A stretch of 64,000 bases of DNA from Platanthera guangdongensis (Eukaryota; Streptophyta; Magnoliopsida; Asparagales; Orchidaceae). Both the position numbers and the translations under genes were made by a program. Shown here piece after piece: positions 22,044 to 33,937 of the stretch; the first letter of the stretch is position 1; every line of letters begins with the position of its first letter. Location: NCBI GenBank assembly GCA_039583875.1, contig CM077162.1:170209220-170273219 (forward strand). The letters run 5' to 3'. The notes beneath the pieces are model-generated. The model was not told where the DNA came from and ran no database searches. It saw nothing but the letters and a program-made list of their open reading frames with translations.

Positions 22044-22157
22044 ACAATTCCCCACTCCCTCGCGAAAGAAACTATAGATAGACTAATCCAATAAATCGAT
22101 TTAGATGCATTTCCAGGTCCTTCAGAAGCATTTCTCATAAAAAAAGATTTTTTGCAG

Positions 22158-22255
22158 TTGAAAGGAAGATACCCAAACTTACATGTCTATGCATATGGAA
22201 CTCTTCCCTGTGTTGATTCAGTCATTGCAGAAGCTTGCTCAGATTTTGTCACCAC
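22158..22255 (+). CDS. Host class 3 lipase gene, internal exon
   Basis: Bounded by TTTTTTGCAG on the left and GTGAGT on the right. The frame reads LKGRYPNLHVYAYG, then LPCVDSVIAEACSDFVTT. This is the segment after the nucleophile elbow in plant sn-1 diacylglycerol-lipase-like (lipase class 3) proteins. It ends in phase 2 (AC, completed by A of the next exon). The preceding exons, including the GxSxG catalytic serine, are not in the window or could not be found. The gene must run left past the copia insertions or beyond position 1. Confidence 0.85.
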
Positions 22256-22336
22256 GTGAGTTCGAATTTAAGAGTTCTAGTTGAAGTTTTGTTTCATTTA
22301 TTCTGCACTGTCTTATTCGACATCAAATATTTGCAG

Positions 22337-23044
22337 AATTGTTTACAATGATGAATTTTCTGCGAGACTGTCAGTTAACTCAATACTCAGGCTCCGTGCA
22401 GCTGCTATGCAGGCTCTTTCAGAAGATGCTTCAACTAATTCTGCAGTAATTACTAAACTCGCTCAAAAAATTCTGAATGTACGTAAACATCGTGATAATG
22501 TGGAAAACAATGTGTCTGCCTCTTCCAGTGAGGCAAATCCAGCCAGGGCAGAAGATGGAGATCATATTCGTCGAATGCCCATGAAGTACTCCATTCATGG
22601 CGGGTTATTTCTTTGCGGCCTTGCAGTTTCTTGCATGACAAATACTCCAAGCCATCAACATGCTTCAAATGTCATAAATAAAGCTACATCAGGACCTATA
22701 ATTTATTACAGAGGAGCTTCCACATCAGCCTCCGTGAACATGGCAAGAGATGGGATCCTTGTTGAACCCCAAGCAGATACTTTTATTTGTGAAAACATCA
22801 ATAATGCATTCCTTTGGGGAAAGGAATCTCCTGTTGATACTGAAATAACAGAACAGAAAGAGATGTTTCTTCCTGGTTTGATCATTCATATAGTTCCTGA
22901 GCAGAGGGGGAACACTGCACCACTCTGGAAAATCTGTTTACAAAATGGTGGGGAGGTTGCTCATAAAGCTTATGTATCAAGCAGGGAAAATTTCAAGGAC
23001 ATAGTTGTGACTCCTTACATGTTTCTTGATCATCTACCATGGAG
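22337..23044 (+). CDS. Host class 3 lipase gene, penultimate exon
   Basis: A 708-bp exon following TATTTGCAG and ending at AG/GTAATT. It is open throughout and encodes VYNDEFSARLSVNSILRLR, where the Asp of YNDEFS is the likely catalytic acid. A variable middle follows (about residues 60-170), then LPGLIIHIVPEQRG and a final SRENFKDIVVTPYMFLDHLPWR. The His of DHLP is the likely catalytic base. The role inferred from the family is hydrolysis of acylglycerols; substrate unknown. The apparent ATG at 22281 is inside the upstream intron and is not the start. No disabling mutation is seen. Confidence 0.9.
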
Positions 23045-23463
23045 GTAATTTTTTATTATTCCTTCATAGTAATTACCTCATAACGTGTATATCTTCGCAA
23101 AAAAAAATTACAACTTTAAACTCAAATGTGTGTGTGTGCACATTTCTTATCTTAAATCAAAATTGTGTATGTTTTCTATTCCAGCCCGCTGCATGTCAAA
23201 CTTCCTGTCTTTATCCCTTGCAGAGTTAAAATTCATGTTCAGCTTTTGCGTTTTTTTTTCTAAATGCTTTATTAGTGGATTCATGTATTCGGTGGAGTCC
23301 TCTATTCCCTAGGGGAGCTACCTTCTTATTTCCTTTTCTGTTTTTTTTTATTATTGGACATATGACTTGGCAATGTGAAAATTATTTTGTTACAAATTCA
23401 ACACCATAACTGTATGTTGAAAATATAGTTCCTTGTTGGAAAACTCATGTAGCCTTATACACT

Positions 23464-25237
23464 TGTTGCGACTCACTCGAGGCTCCTGTAGGCCGGTCTA
23501 AGGTGCACCGTCTTATCCCGGGAAAGGTCGAGCGCACAAACAATCACAGAAATTGAGTCAGATGACACGGCAATTTTTTTAACGTGGAAAATCCCGAAAA
23601 GTGGGTGAAAAACCACGTGGTCGGATCTGTGTCAACCAAACTTCCACTAGTCTTGGGTGTTATTACAGATCTTTTTAAAGAATGTGAGGGCGACCTGCCG
23701 CTCCTCATTACAATTGACGGGGCGAGAGAGAGTCGGGCTCGTAGGGTGACAGACCACCGCTCACTGAGCTAAGTCCCTTACTTGCTACAGTGGGGAGTGT
23801 TGCGCTTTGGGCGCACTGAAGACTTTTACTGCTGCTTGGAGGCTTGAGCGGCGCGTTCTTTGTGGCTTAATCTATGTGGCTTGTCTTTTGTTGCGCTCAG
23901 AGGAGTCTTGATCGGTATATTTGCTATCGACTGAAGGACCTGTTGCCGAGTTGAGGTTGTCATACGCGTAGCTTACTTGAGTATGGTTGAGAGGTACTTT
24001 GTGTGCTCTGAAGTCGGTCTTGTAGACTGTTGGCGTCGTTTCCGGGCGAAGTGCGCGCTGAGGAGCAATCTTGGAGCGGAGTGCACGACGACGCACTTGG
24101 AGCAGAGCGCGTGGAGACGGACTTGGAGCGGAGCGCGCGGGGGCACACGTGGAGCGGAGCCCTCAGAGGCGCGCTCAGCGATGGTGCGCTTAGGAGCGGC
24201 AGGGAGGGGGGGGGGGGTCGCTTGGAGTGGAGTGCGCGGGGAGCGCTTCGGTGAGGCGTGCGCGGGGGCGCGCTTGGTGAAATCCCCATGGGGCGCTTGA
24301 AGGCGTAGGAGATCTTCAAGGAAACTCTCGCGCACATTGGAGGAAAGGTGGGAGGAGAGAAAGATCGTACAATAAAATCCGGGGAGAGAAAAATGGAAAT
24401 AACAGAGGGACTGTGGTCTTATTTGTATGACCTAGGGGTGATTATATTGGTTACGCGTATATTCGCAGACTATAATCACCCCTTTAATTATTTGGAGACC
24501 TATTTAATATAGTGCGCGATGCGTATTTTATAATATTTTTACTGCGCGCACACCGTCCATCATTTTTGGCTATGTGCACCCCCCACCACCATTATGAGTG
24601 GTTACACGGGTCGTTATACTAAGATTGGACGAAGGAGAATTCGCGGAGACGTTCGGTCGGTGGAGGGTCGGTCGGCGAGGGGACCGGCCAGCGGCAAGAG
24701 CCGACTGGTGGAGGGATTGGTCGGGTGGCCGAGGAAGACGTCCTTGGCCGGCTATCGGAGAAAGTCCAGGCGTCCAAAGGGCCGCCCGATATGGGTAGTA
24801 AAGGGGGTCGGGCAGCCAAGGGCCGCCGGATCTCGGCCTCCAAGAGGCCGCCCCATCCTTGTCTGCCGGAGCGCTGGGCGGCCATGGGGCCGCCAGCTCT
24901 AGGCGTAAAAAGGCCCACCCTATATGGGCGGCCAAGAGGCCGCCCGATCCGGGCGGAAGGAGGGCTGGGCAGCCATGGGGCCGCCCAACCTAGGTAGCAA
25001 AAGGCCCTCCCGATCTGGACGGCAAGTGGCCACCCGCCCTAGGTGGCATAAGGGTCACCCGATCTGGGCAGCCAAGAGTTCACCCGATCCGGGCGGCCGG
25101 AAGGTGGCGGGGCTACGTGCGGGAGCACGCAGTCGGGGCCGCACGCTGTCATGCTCGTGACCAGGGGGTCGTGCGCAGCTCTGTACGCGGCTAGGCTACC
25201 GAGCGATTGGATCAGACCATGTTTGGGAACCCCATCA
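23464..25237 (-). repeat. 3' LTR of element X (1.77 kb)
   Basis: On the plus strand it starts TGTTGCGACTC and ends CCCCATCA. 23464-23815 aligns with 47342-47686, and the last 60 bp align with 51630-51694. On the minus strand a TATA-like ATATTAAATA lies at 24501-24512. GC-rich repeats lie upstream of it (24770-25110) and downstream (24030-24300). ORFs inside are by-products of the GC-rich repeats. Confidence 0.85.
24770..25110 (-). repeat. GGCCGCCCGAT-type palindrome array in the LTR of X
   Basis: Repeated dyads combine GGGCGGCC and GGCCGCCC with short spacers (for example GGGCGGCCAAGAGGCCGCCC near 24926), about ten half-sites or more. On the coding (minus) strand it lies about 260 bp upstream of the TATA-like box. 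Confidence 0.75.
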
Positions 25238-25848
25238 AATGCCCCCAAGTCCCCTGAGTTCATAACCGAAGCCAGAGGAGGGCGGGGACTTTTTGCTGGA
25301 TTGCCTGAGCGACGACTTGTGATCTGGGTGAAGGTGGATGGCGAGACAGAGGCGCAGAAGGTTAGATACCAAGCGGATGGCTTGCTCGTGGTTTTGCTCA
25401 AGGTGCAATTGGCATAGGGAGCAGTGTGTGAAGGGCGCAGTGGCGCTGGGTGCGATGTGCGCAAAGCGCAATGTGCGTGATGTGGGGACGAGTCCCTGAC
25501 GTTGTCGCATCTTGAGCGTAGGACGGACCTTCGTGTCGGGGTAGTGTGTGGTCAGGCCGATAAACTGTTACGGGTTTGTACCTGCGTTTGAATTTTTTAT
25601 ACTTGCACTGTGTAGTGGCTTTTTGTCCTGTTTGTGGCGCCTTGGACGCTCTTTATGTATTGCACCTTTGTTCTTGGATTGCTCTGGCATAGAGCCTTAT
25701 CTGAGCTTGTGTGGTGTTGGCATTATTTCTTTGTGCCCAACTATGGTCTGTTTTTTGTTTGTTTGTGGTTTAGTGACGAGACCTCGACTATTTTGCCGAT
25801 TTCGCAACCAACTTCTAGGGAGAAGGGCAGAATCTTTAACCAGGTAGC
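25238..25848 (-). other. Element X internal sequence next to its 3' LTR
   Basis: Non-coding. It has the polypurine tract at its left end (minus-strand sense) and is cut at 25848 by the Athila-like insertion; it resumes at 43835. Confidence 0.6.
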
Positions 25849-26441
25849 TGATGAGTCTGATATTTATAGTGTTTTTCGGACTCATCTAGGCTGGTTTTCT
25901 CACTCGTACACTGCATTTCAACCGGATATCAGTTATATTAGCATTGTTCGGTCATGTAACATTTTGTGCACTGTTTTGGCCCGAGGGTGTGCAATTGCGC
26001 ATTCTGTTATTGGGGGTATGCTCATGGTGCTCCCCATGGTTCTTTCCTGTTGTTTTCTTAGCTGGATATTTGTTGTTGGGAGTTTGTGCTTCAGTTTTGG
26101 TTTTGTTGTGCGGGTGGTGCGTTTTTTCCCAAAGACAGGAATTCTGTCTAAAGGAAAACCCACGGTCGTGCGTTTCTTTCACGCACGGTTTGCGCCAGAT
26201 CGTGCGTTTTAGTCGGCTGGAAGAACGTCGAGCCGAGCTCGACAAATTTCGTCGAGCTGAGTTCGATGATCCTCACGCGCGGTTGACGCACGGTTTCTTC
26301 GAAACCGTGCTTTCTTATTTGTGTCTTCTGTGGTTAATCGTGCGCTTTGTTCACGAACGGACGACATCGCCCGTGCGCGAGTAAAACGCACGGTTTCCCT
26401 GTATGTCCCTGTATTCCAGCTCTCTGTCGCTACCCGTGCGA

Positions 26442-29400
26442 TGTAACATCTCATTTCCAACTAGACCCCTGAGAGTGGTTTTGGCCATGACTAGGTCATG
26501 ACAAAACCCTAGGAAGCCAGAAATGGGCCAAGAGATAGGGGACAAAATGTGGAAGATCATCATGGTCTGCAAATAGTAGAACTCTGGGCAATGGTTTAGG
26601 ATGACCATGGGCTACACCTTAACCCCAAGACTCTACCACAACACCCCTAATACCTTGGGAGGCACATTAGAGCCATGAGGACCCATTAGGGTCAACCAAA
26701 GAGGCTCAGTTGACCAAGGTCAACCCTAGCCCTAAATGGGTCAAACTGGCCTACTTATGGTCAATTGACCTGCTCCTATCTTAGAGGACCCCACCTATGC
26801 CCTCCTAACCTTAAAGTGAGGTCAAAGGGTCACTAAGGACACATTGGGGCCAGCCCTAGAGGCCAGGTTGACCCAGGTCAACTCAAGCTCCTAATCTGGT
26901 CAAAGTACCCTTACTAAGGGTATGTGACCTCCAAGGGCAGGGTAACCCTACATAACCCTACCTAGACCATGAGGGAGTCCAATGGGCCACTAAAAACCCA
27001 CCGGGGTCAACCCCTATGGTCAAATTGGCCCAGGTCAACCCTCATTTAGGTCAAGTCAAACCTAGCCCAAAAGGGCTAACCCGAGCCCAAGCCACTTCTT
27101 CCTTAGGCTAACCCCATTTCCATGACCATCATGACCAAGTGGGCTGCATTTAGCTTGTGGTGTTGACCAGTCAACCAGAGGTGACTAGGAGAGAGAAAGG
27201 AGCTCCCTCCATGTTAATGGAGGAGAGAGAAGATGGGGAAGAGGAAGGGGAGAGTGGAAAACCGGCCAAGGGAGGCTAACAGCCACCATTCATGGCTGCA
27301 ATCAACTCCTCTAGGGAAGAGGAGTTGATTCCAGCCGTTTCCCGGCCACCAAGGGGTGGATTCAGCCCCCCTCCACTCTACCCGAGCCACACCATTAATG
27401 GTGTTGATGGCCATTGAAGAACCAGCCACCCCCCTTCCCCAATTGCCATTTAAACACCATCAGTGGGCCAAGGGGAATATTTTCGAGCGTTTACCTGGAG
27501 GAGACGAGTCATCCCACTGTACTGTTGCAGAAACCGAGCGCCGCCGCCGTCGTCAATGGCATCCCGCCGCTCTTCCCGCATCCAGGCCGCCAGGAAGGTC
27601 CTCCACTCCTTCTCTCATGGATAGTTCTTAGCAATCACTAGGTTCAAGGTTCGGGCTCAATTGAGCCCGAATCCATTTTGAATTTTCATGATTTTTTTCA
27701 TGAAAATCCTCCTCTCGGGATCGCCGGAAAACGGCCCTCCAGCGGCCAAGCCGCCGCCTGGCGACGGCCACCACCTCAACGGAGGTGGTGGTGGCGGTGG
27801 TCGGCCGGGGAGGCGGCCGGATCGCCGGCGGTGGCGTTTGGAAGTTGCTCCAGGAGGGATCAATCGGGATCGTTGGCTGAACGGAGAAGATGACGGGATG
27901 CCGTCTATTCGTGCGCCAAGATTCGTGCAGTGATAAATTAAACTATAGGATCAGTATTATCATTTTTTGTGATTTCTGTCACACTCATGACATTTAATGT
28001 TTTAAATCTTTAAAAATAGATAGAGGCATTGTATGAGAAAATGATCAACACATGATTTGTAGCCCTTTCAGTCTACTTTATTTTAAAATTGGTTTGAACC
28101 AATTTGGGCTCCTGGTTTGACCAGAGCACCCATTTTGGTGGAGCCTACTCATAGGGCTAGGCAGAAATTCAATTGAGTGCCCACACTTTATCATTGATCC
28201 AAATGAACTGTAATTTTGGAAGATAGTCAACCTAGACCATATCTAGGAGTCGACCAAAAATGGGAATTTTTGGGGGCACGTTTTCTATAGTTTTGGAAAT
28301 TATTTAATTTATCTATGATAATTTAATTAGGTGGTCTAATGACCTCCAAACCCTCCCAAATTTTGGTGAGTGGTCTCTGGACTCAAGTTATGTATCTGTA
28401 TAAAGTTTCACCTGATTTGGGTGTGTTTTGAATAGGTATTGACCCAACCCTATCTTTACCTTAATAAGGGTATTTTGGTCAAAAAGTGCACTTTTGATTT
28501 TGAGTGACCAAATCACCTCAACAGAGGCTGAAATTTGGGCCACTGACTTGTTATGACACTTAGCACCTCCCCATGGAATGTGGGGTAGTGTGGAATTGAT
28601 TTGCCCTAAGTTCCTAGGCCAAACCCTAAGGAGGGACCTTTTTGCCTTGTGAAGGGCATGAGTCCTAAACACCTTGGATGAACACCAAATTTTGCAAGGA
28701 GGTTCCTAGGATATATAAAACCCTCTGTTAAAAATATTAGCTAATTTTGAAAAGGGTAGGGTCCCCAAAACCCTAACCCTAGCTTAGGACCTAAAACTTG
28801 TAGTGTAGGTTTATGTTAGCTAAACATCTTGAAACTTAACCAAATTTGGGTAGTGAGGGAATAAGGATATGTTGAGCCTCTGGTAATTTACTTGGGGAGT
28901 TTTGATCAATATTTGTAGCACTTCACTTGTAGCCAATAGGATTGCCCTAATTAATAATTTGGCTATTGTGGTCTCACTGCCCATTGAAAGGGCATGAAAC
29001 ATTGGTAGAGGTAGTTTTAGACTATACTGATCATGTATGATTTTTGATAGAATTTTTGGACACCTAGTTAGGGCATCTACTTCACAAGTGCATTACTTTG
29101 GTTATATCCTAAATAATTCTTGCAAGAGCCAAATACTTATTGAAAAATTATGAAACTTGATACATAGTGTTTCTAGCTCAATATTTTCATGTGGAAATTT
29201 TTGTGGAAATTTTTGATGGTTAATTAGTATACTTTGTCCGTTAACCCATAAACCTGAAATTTCATGAGAAAATCAAGTATAGCCTTTTTTTTACATGATA
29301 AATTATGAAACTTTTTCTAGGGTATTTGTAGGCCATCTTAATCATCCCTGAATTTTCTCTGAATTTTTGGATGTATTATTGCTGTAAAATCTTTTAAAAT

Positions 29401-31555
29401 GACTTTTTATGAGATATATTTGAAATTAAATTTAAGGGCCTAAACCTTGCTGAAAAATTTGAAGACTTAGGCTTTAGAGTTGATTATGCATTTTGTAATT
29501 ACCATAAATTTATTGGAACAATATCTTGTCTGAAATTGCTACTTCATGTTCAAACTTGGGCTTTTTGGATACTAGAATAAATTAATTAATTATCAGACAA
29601 ATTAGGAAAATTATGAATTTCTGGATTTATGCTTCAAATGTCATTTTAGCCCTCTAATAATTATCATAAGGGTACTGGATGAGTATTTCATGTACTTCCC
29701 TTTTTACGGGTCATGTAGCTTAGGTGGTCTGTATATAGCAAAATTGCAGGAAATCATTTTGGATGTGAATTAGAGCACGTGTGATGGGTCTTGATGGTTT
29801 GCTGGAAGGATAAGTAGAATGGGTTGCATCTATGGAAGATGAGTGAGTAGGGTGTGATTCTATCTAGGGTTTAGAGGCGTTCGGGTCCGACGAAAGATCG
29901 TCCTACCCAAGGAGAGTTGGAGTCAAATCACCCTAGAATTAGCATATCGGAACATGAGGAAGTAATGGGAAAGGGAATCAACCAATAACAAAATAAGTAT
30001 CTTGCGAAAGGGAACGCTGGGCGTAATCCCAACACAGTTCCTAGTGCCCCTTGAGAGCCCTTCACAGGGAATACCGGGGGCAGTCCTGGGTTAACGTAAA
30101 CTGTTTTAACAAGCTGAAAAGAGTAACTTAGTAATTAGGGTTGCACATTTCACAAACACTGATGACACCGGATGTTAGCTGGGAGCTTCGACTCGGATGG
30201 TTAAAAGGCGCACTTTGGGTCCGGGGAGCTTCGACTCGATTGTTTGAGACGGACGTGTTGGTCCGGGGAGCTTCGGCTCGGTTCTTGATTACGCTAATTT
30301 GCATGTGCATAAAAGGAAAGGAAATTAAGGTGGTGGGTCTTCGGTATTGGAGGGTCGATGCACCGACGCCAATACGTTGACTCGGCAAGTGTGATTAGCA
30401 CTTCGCCAACAGAAGTCCGGTGCGCCAGCCGAAAAGAGTACGAAGGAGTCCGCTTCGTGCACCAAGCGTTGAGGCGTACGATAGGTTTGACCGGTAGTGC
30501 TTTACTGGTTTAGAGGTGGGCGAGGCCCAACCCACCGCTTTCGTCTGCCACTACGGAGGTATCCTGGGAGGTTACGGCTCCAGAAAGGGGGAACTAAAGG
30601 TCTGTGTGCACAGAGTCGGGTGTGTGTGTTGCACTTGCATGATCCATCATACCCACTTGCATGTCATAGCATAATCGATTCTTTTAACCCTGACACATAA
30701 AGTATAAGTGAGATGAGACGCTTATACTTTAGGACCTGCAAAACGACCCCTTGGTCTATAAGCTTGTGTGGGCAAGTTTATAAATTAAGGTTAATTTTGG
30801 ATATATATATATTTACTGCTGCTTGATAACCGACACCCCAACGTATAAATTGGAATGAGACTTTTTATACGATGGGAGCCTTGCAGAAGACCCCTTGGCT
30901 TATGTGTTTCCACATAAGTAAAAGTTACTTTCATATTTCAGCTTATTGTCTTTACAAGCTATAGAATTTGCTAGTATAGGACCGCTGTCATCTGCTTTTG
31001 ATATTCTCCACCTTCAAGTCCTCCCCTTTCTTCCTCTCCGCTCGGTGCCTAGGAGCCGTGGGGGAAGGGGCGGGGGATGATAGGACTTAGTCTTTTAGAC
31101 TAACGGTTTTCGAACCGCATCATTTAGGGGATCGTGGAGACCAGCATGGAGGAGCAGCCCCAGAGACCGGTGCGCTTGGAGGTGGGGCAGTCTAGCTCCG
31201 GAGTTCATACAGCCGGGACCGTGAGTCTCGACCTTGAGTTTTTTTTTCTGCTTCCGCATGAGTGATTCTTGTAGTGAGGATATGTTGTACCGGGCATAAG
31301 CCCGTTTTGTTGCTACTCTGATGTTTTATTCTGTGGACACTCCCTTCGTGGAGTTATATTTATTATGACATGTGATTTTCTGTGGACTGCAATTTTGCAT
31401 TTACTTCTTTATGCTACTTTTTTGTGATCGAAATCGGCCGGCAGAATCGGCGCTTTGTGGTGATGACCCTTCAGGGCGTGAAGGAGTCACCGCAAAACGG
31501 CGGTTCTGGGCCTAAGACCCCGGTGTCGATAAAGAAAAAAAAAGGGGGTCTTACA
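26442..31555 (+). mobile_element. Solo LTR (5,114 bp) of an unidentified Ty3/gypsy family
   Basis: It starts TGTAACATCTC, ends GGGGTCTTACA and is flanked by a perfect 5-bp duplication TGCGA (26437-26441 and 31556-31560). Comparison with the uninterrupted 3' LTR at 42781-42800 shows the exact empty site. There is no internal pair of repeats and no coding domain, so this is a single LTR left after LTR-LTR recombination. Its size suggests a Tat/Ogre/Retand-type family, but nothing inside proves that. Orientation is by TG...CA only. Confidence 0.85.
26680..27185 (+). repeat. Cluster of GGTCAA/TTGACC motifs inside the solo LTR
   Basis: About fifteen copies of GGTCAA or its complement TTGACC in about 500 bp, in both orientations. 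TTGACC matches the W-box core (TTGACC/T) bound by plant WRKY factors. Confidence 0.75.
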
Positions 31556-32614
31556 TGCGATGTCCTTCACGCACGGGTGGAACTGCCCGTGCGCGAGGGA
31601 AAACGCACGGGTCAACGCTTCTCCTTCCGCAAGCTTGAGCTAGAAGTTAATATCGCACGGTTTGCGCACGGTCGTGCGCCAAACCATGCGTGCCTATTTT
31701 TTCGACCTGCTTCTATTTAAAGCGTAGATTTCTTGTTCTTGGAGGGGAGTTCCGATTGAGTCCGACCCAGCCGCTGTTTTCTGCTCTTTTGAGCGGGGAA
31801 ACTTTCCCCTAGCCGTCATTTTCTCACTCCTCCTTGGAGAGTTGATCCGGCCACCATTTCTACTCCCAGAGCTAGCAACTTCTTCACCTCCGGCCACCAC
31901 TGTCATCTCCAAGCTCCAAGCTCCATGTCAAGCTCAAAGGTTGATGTATCCATGAAATTCTCCGGTTAGAACCGGCCAGCGATCATTCACGAAGAAGATG
32001 GGATATTCGAAGGAAGTGACAGCCTTTTTTGGTTCACGGACGTCATCCGAAGACCGAGCTCGGACAAGGCCCGACAACCCTTGACTCCGGCCGTGAATCT
32101 CGGAAAGCCTTCGTTCGTTTGGTTGTTTCTCTTCACCTTTACTTGTAGTATTTTCTTTTTCTGAATATTTGGAGAGTTTGAATGTTGTGTACGAATATTA
32201 TTAGCTCAAATATTTCCGCATGTTTAGGTGTTGATTTATTTTAGTTCTGCATATTGTTGTGAAACTTCAGATTTTCTCTTGTGCTTGTTGCGATTGTGTC
32301 GTTCTAGTGATTGCTAGAAGCGTGCGTTACGAAGAGGTGATTGCGACCCTCATTAGCTCATCCATCTTCCCTTTTACTCTCTAGAGTAATCCACCAAAGA
32401 GACGCGGTGACGGCGACCCGCAATAGTTTTTTTATTGTTGTTAACTTAGGAATCCAAATCAAAAACCCCATTTGGTTACTTTCCCGCTTGCAATCCATTT
32501 TTCATATAGCGAAATCACACTCCCTACTTGCACTACTTGAGAGATCGATATTCTGGGATTCAACTCCTCATATTATTACTTGACTACGATCGGTACACTT
32601 GCCGTCGCGTCAAG

Positions 32615-32635
32615 TTTTTGGCGTCGTTGCCTGGG
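32615..32635 (+). other. Primer-binding site of the Athila-like element
   Basis: GTTTTTGGCGTCGTTGCCTGG directly after the LTR end. Athila-type elements typically have TGGCGCCGTTGCC here (tRNA-Asp type); one base differs. Confidence 0.75.
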
Positions 32636-32716
32636 AGTGCAACCGTTGTGTGTATTTTTCTGCTGAAAGAGTTTGCAAGTGTTGTTGGTATTTTTGAAAG
32701 AATATTTTGTGTTGTA

Positions 32717-33882
32717 TGTCAGATCCCAACTCCGGTGAAAGGGTTGAAGATCTTGTGGTTGAGGTAGAAACTGCACGTGCGAGGCGTGCTCGCCTGCGTG
32801 CTGCTGCTGAAGAAGGAATGGAGAATCATGGCCTAGGGGCTAGGAGGAAATGGCCAAGGAGATCGGGTTGTCGCTGGCCAAGAGGTGGTCCAGCCACGCG
32901 TTAGGACAATGCGTGATTTCACAACCCCGACTGCAGGAAGTGTTTACCCTGGCTTCGGGTCCCCATCGTAAACAACCACTTTGAGATAAAACCCGTCATC
33001 CTGAATATGATCAGGAATAATACGCAGTTCTCGGGATTGCCGAGTGAGGACCCGCAACTCCATATGGCGGAGTTCTCGGAAATTTGTGGCACTTTTCGGT
33101 ATCTTGGAATTTCTGACGATGTGGTGAAGCTGAGGTTGTTCCCGTTCTCGCTGAGGGATAAGGCAAAGACCTGGCTGCACACCATTGTTCCAGGGACCGC
33201 TACTACTTGGGAGGCATTTTCCTCTATGTTTTTGACAAAGTTCCACCCGGTGGATAAGGTAGTGAATGCTCTGAGGGATATTGCGACCTTCCGACAACTA
33301 GACCATGAGACGTTATCCGAGGCGTGGGAGAGATTCTTAGAACTACAGCGTCGATGCCGAGTGCACGGCTGTGAGCCGTGGAATCTAGTTGAAATATTTT
33401 ATTTTGGTATTGAACCTAATTTCAGGGCAATGATCGACGTGGCTGCTGGTGGCACGATAATGAACTTATCTCCGGAAGAGGCATTGAGGCTACTTTGAGA
33501 TACCGCCTCCCATAGCACTTATTGGACCGCTGGAAGAAATGCCCCTAGAGGGGCGAGGAATTTATTTTAAGTTAATGTTGTGGTGCAGCAATCGGAGGCG
33601 AACCATCACACTTTAGATGGAAGGAATATGTTGACCAAATCGACCCATCCTCCAGCTCGGTATATATACATATCTTGTCAGGGTTGTGGTAACCCTGGCC
33701 ATCATGCCTACGAGTGCATCGCGAGAGAAAGCATTGCTGAGCTGTCAGGTATAATGTCTGATGAAAATTCGAATTTTATAAATAGTCAAAATCGCAATGT
33801 TCCTTTTAATAATGTTTATAACCCCAATGTGAGAAATCATCCCAATTTCTCATGTAATCAGAATGCTTCTGGTCAAAAATGA
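32717..33882 (+). pseudogene. Athila-like gag, broken
   Basis: It opens at 32717 with MSDPNSGERVEDLVVEVE (ATG inside TTGTATGTCAG). Stops occur near 32900 and 33498, and an in-frame gap follows. 33007-33498 is the conserved gag core ([47 protein letters not shown]). 33580-33882 holds a zinc knuckle CQGCGNPGHHAYEC. A stop after NASGQK at about 33880 and the Tekay insertion at 33938 follow. It encodes capsid and nucleocapsid of the element. Non-functional as it stands. Confidence 0.85.
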
Positions 33883-33937
33883 CAGGGAGGCCAGCATCAG
33901 TTTGATGCCCAAGCCTCTAGTAGCCAGCCGCGACCGC

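Larger units (their letters stand above)
25849..32612 (+). repeat. 5' LTR of the Athila-like element, split by a solo LTR
   Basis: TGATGAGTCTGAT...GTCGCGTCA. The two pieces 25849-26441 and 31561-32612 together (about 1,645 bp) align with the 3' LTR 42167-43829. The TATA-like TCTATTTAAAGC (about 31712-31722) follows a block of ACGCACGG/CCGTGCGT and TCGAGC/GCTCGA dyads (26155-26395 and 31561-31690). Confidence 0.9.

Noticed and set aside
24000..25200. Overlapping long ORFs on both strands
   Set aside because: GC-rich repeats in the X LTR produce few stop codons in every frame; composition, not coding.
28755..28790. Telomere-like CCCTAAA repeats
   Set aside because: Only two or three degenerate CCCTAA units inside the solo LTR; no array.
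31694..31912. ORF duplicated at 42922-43140 as a conserved gene
   Set aside because: The duplication is explained by the two Athila-like LTRs.
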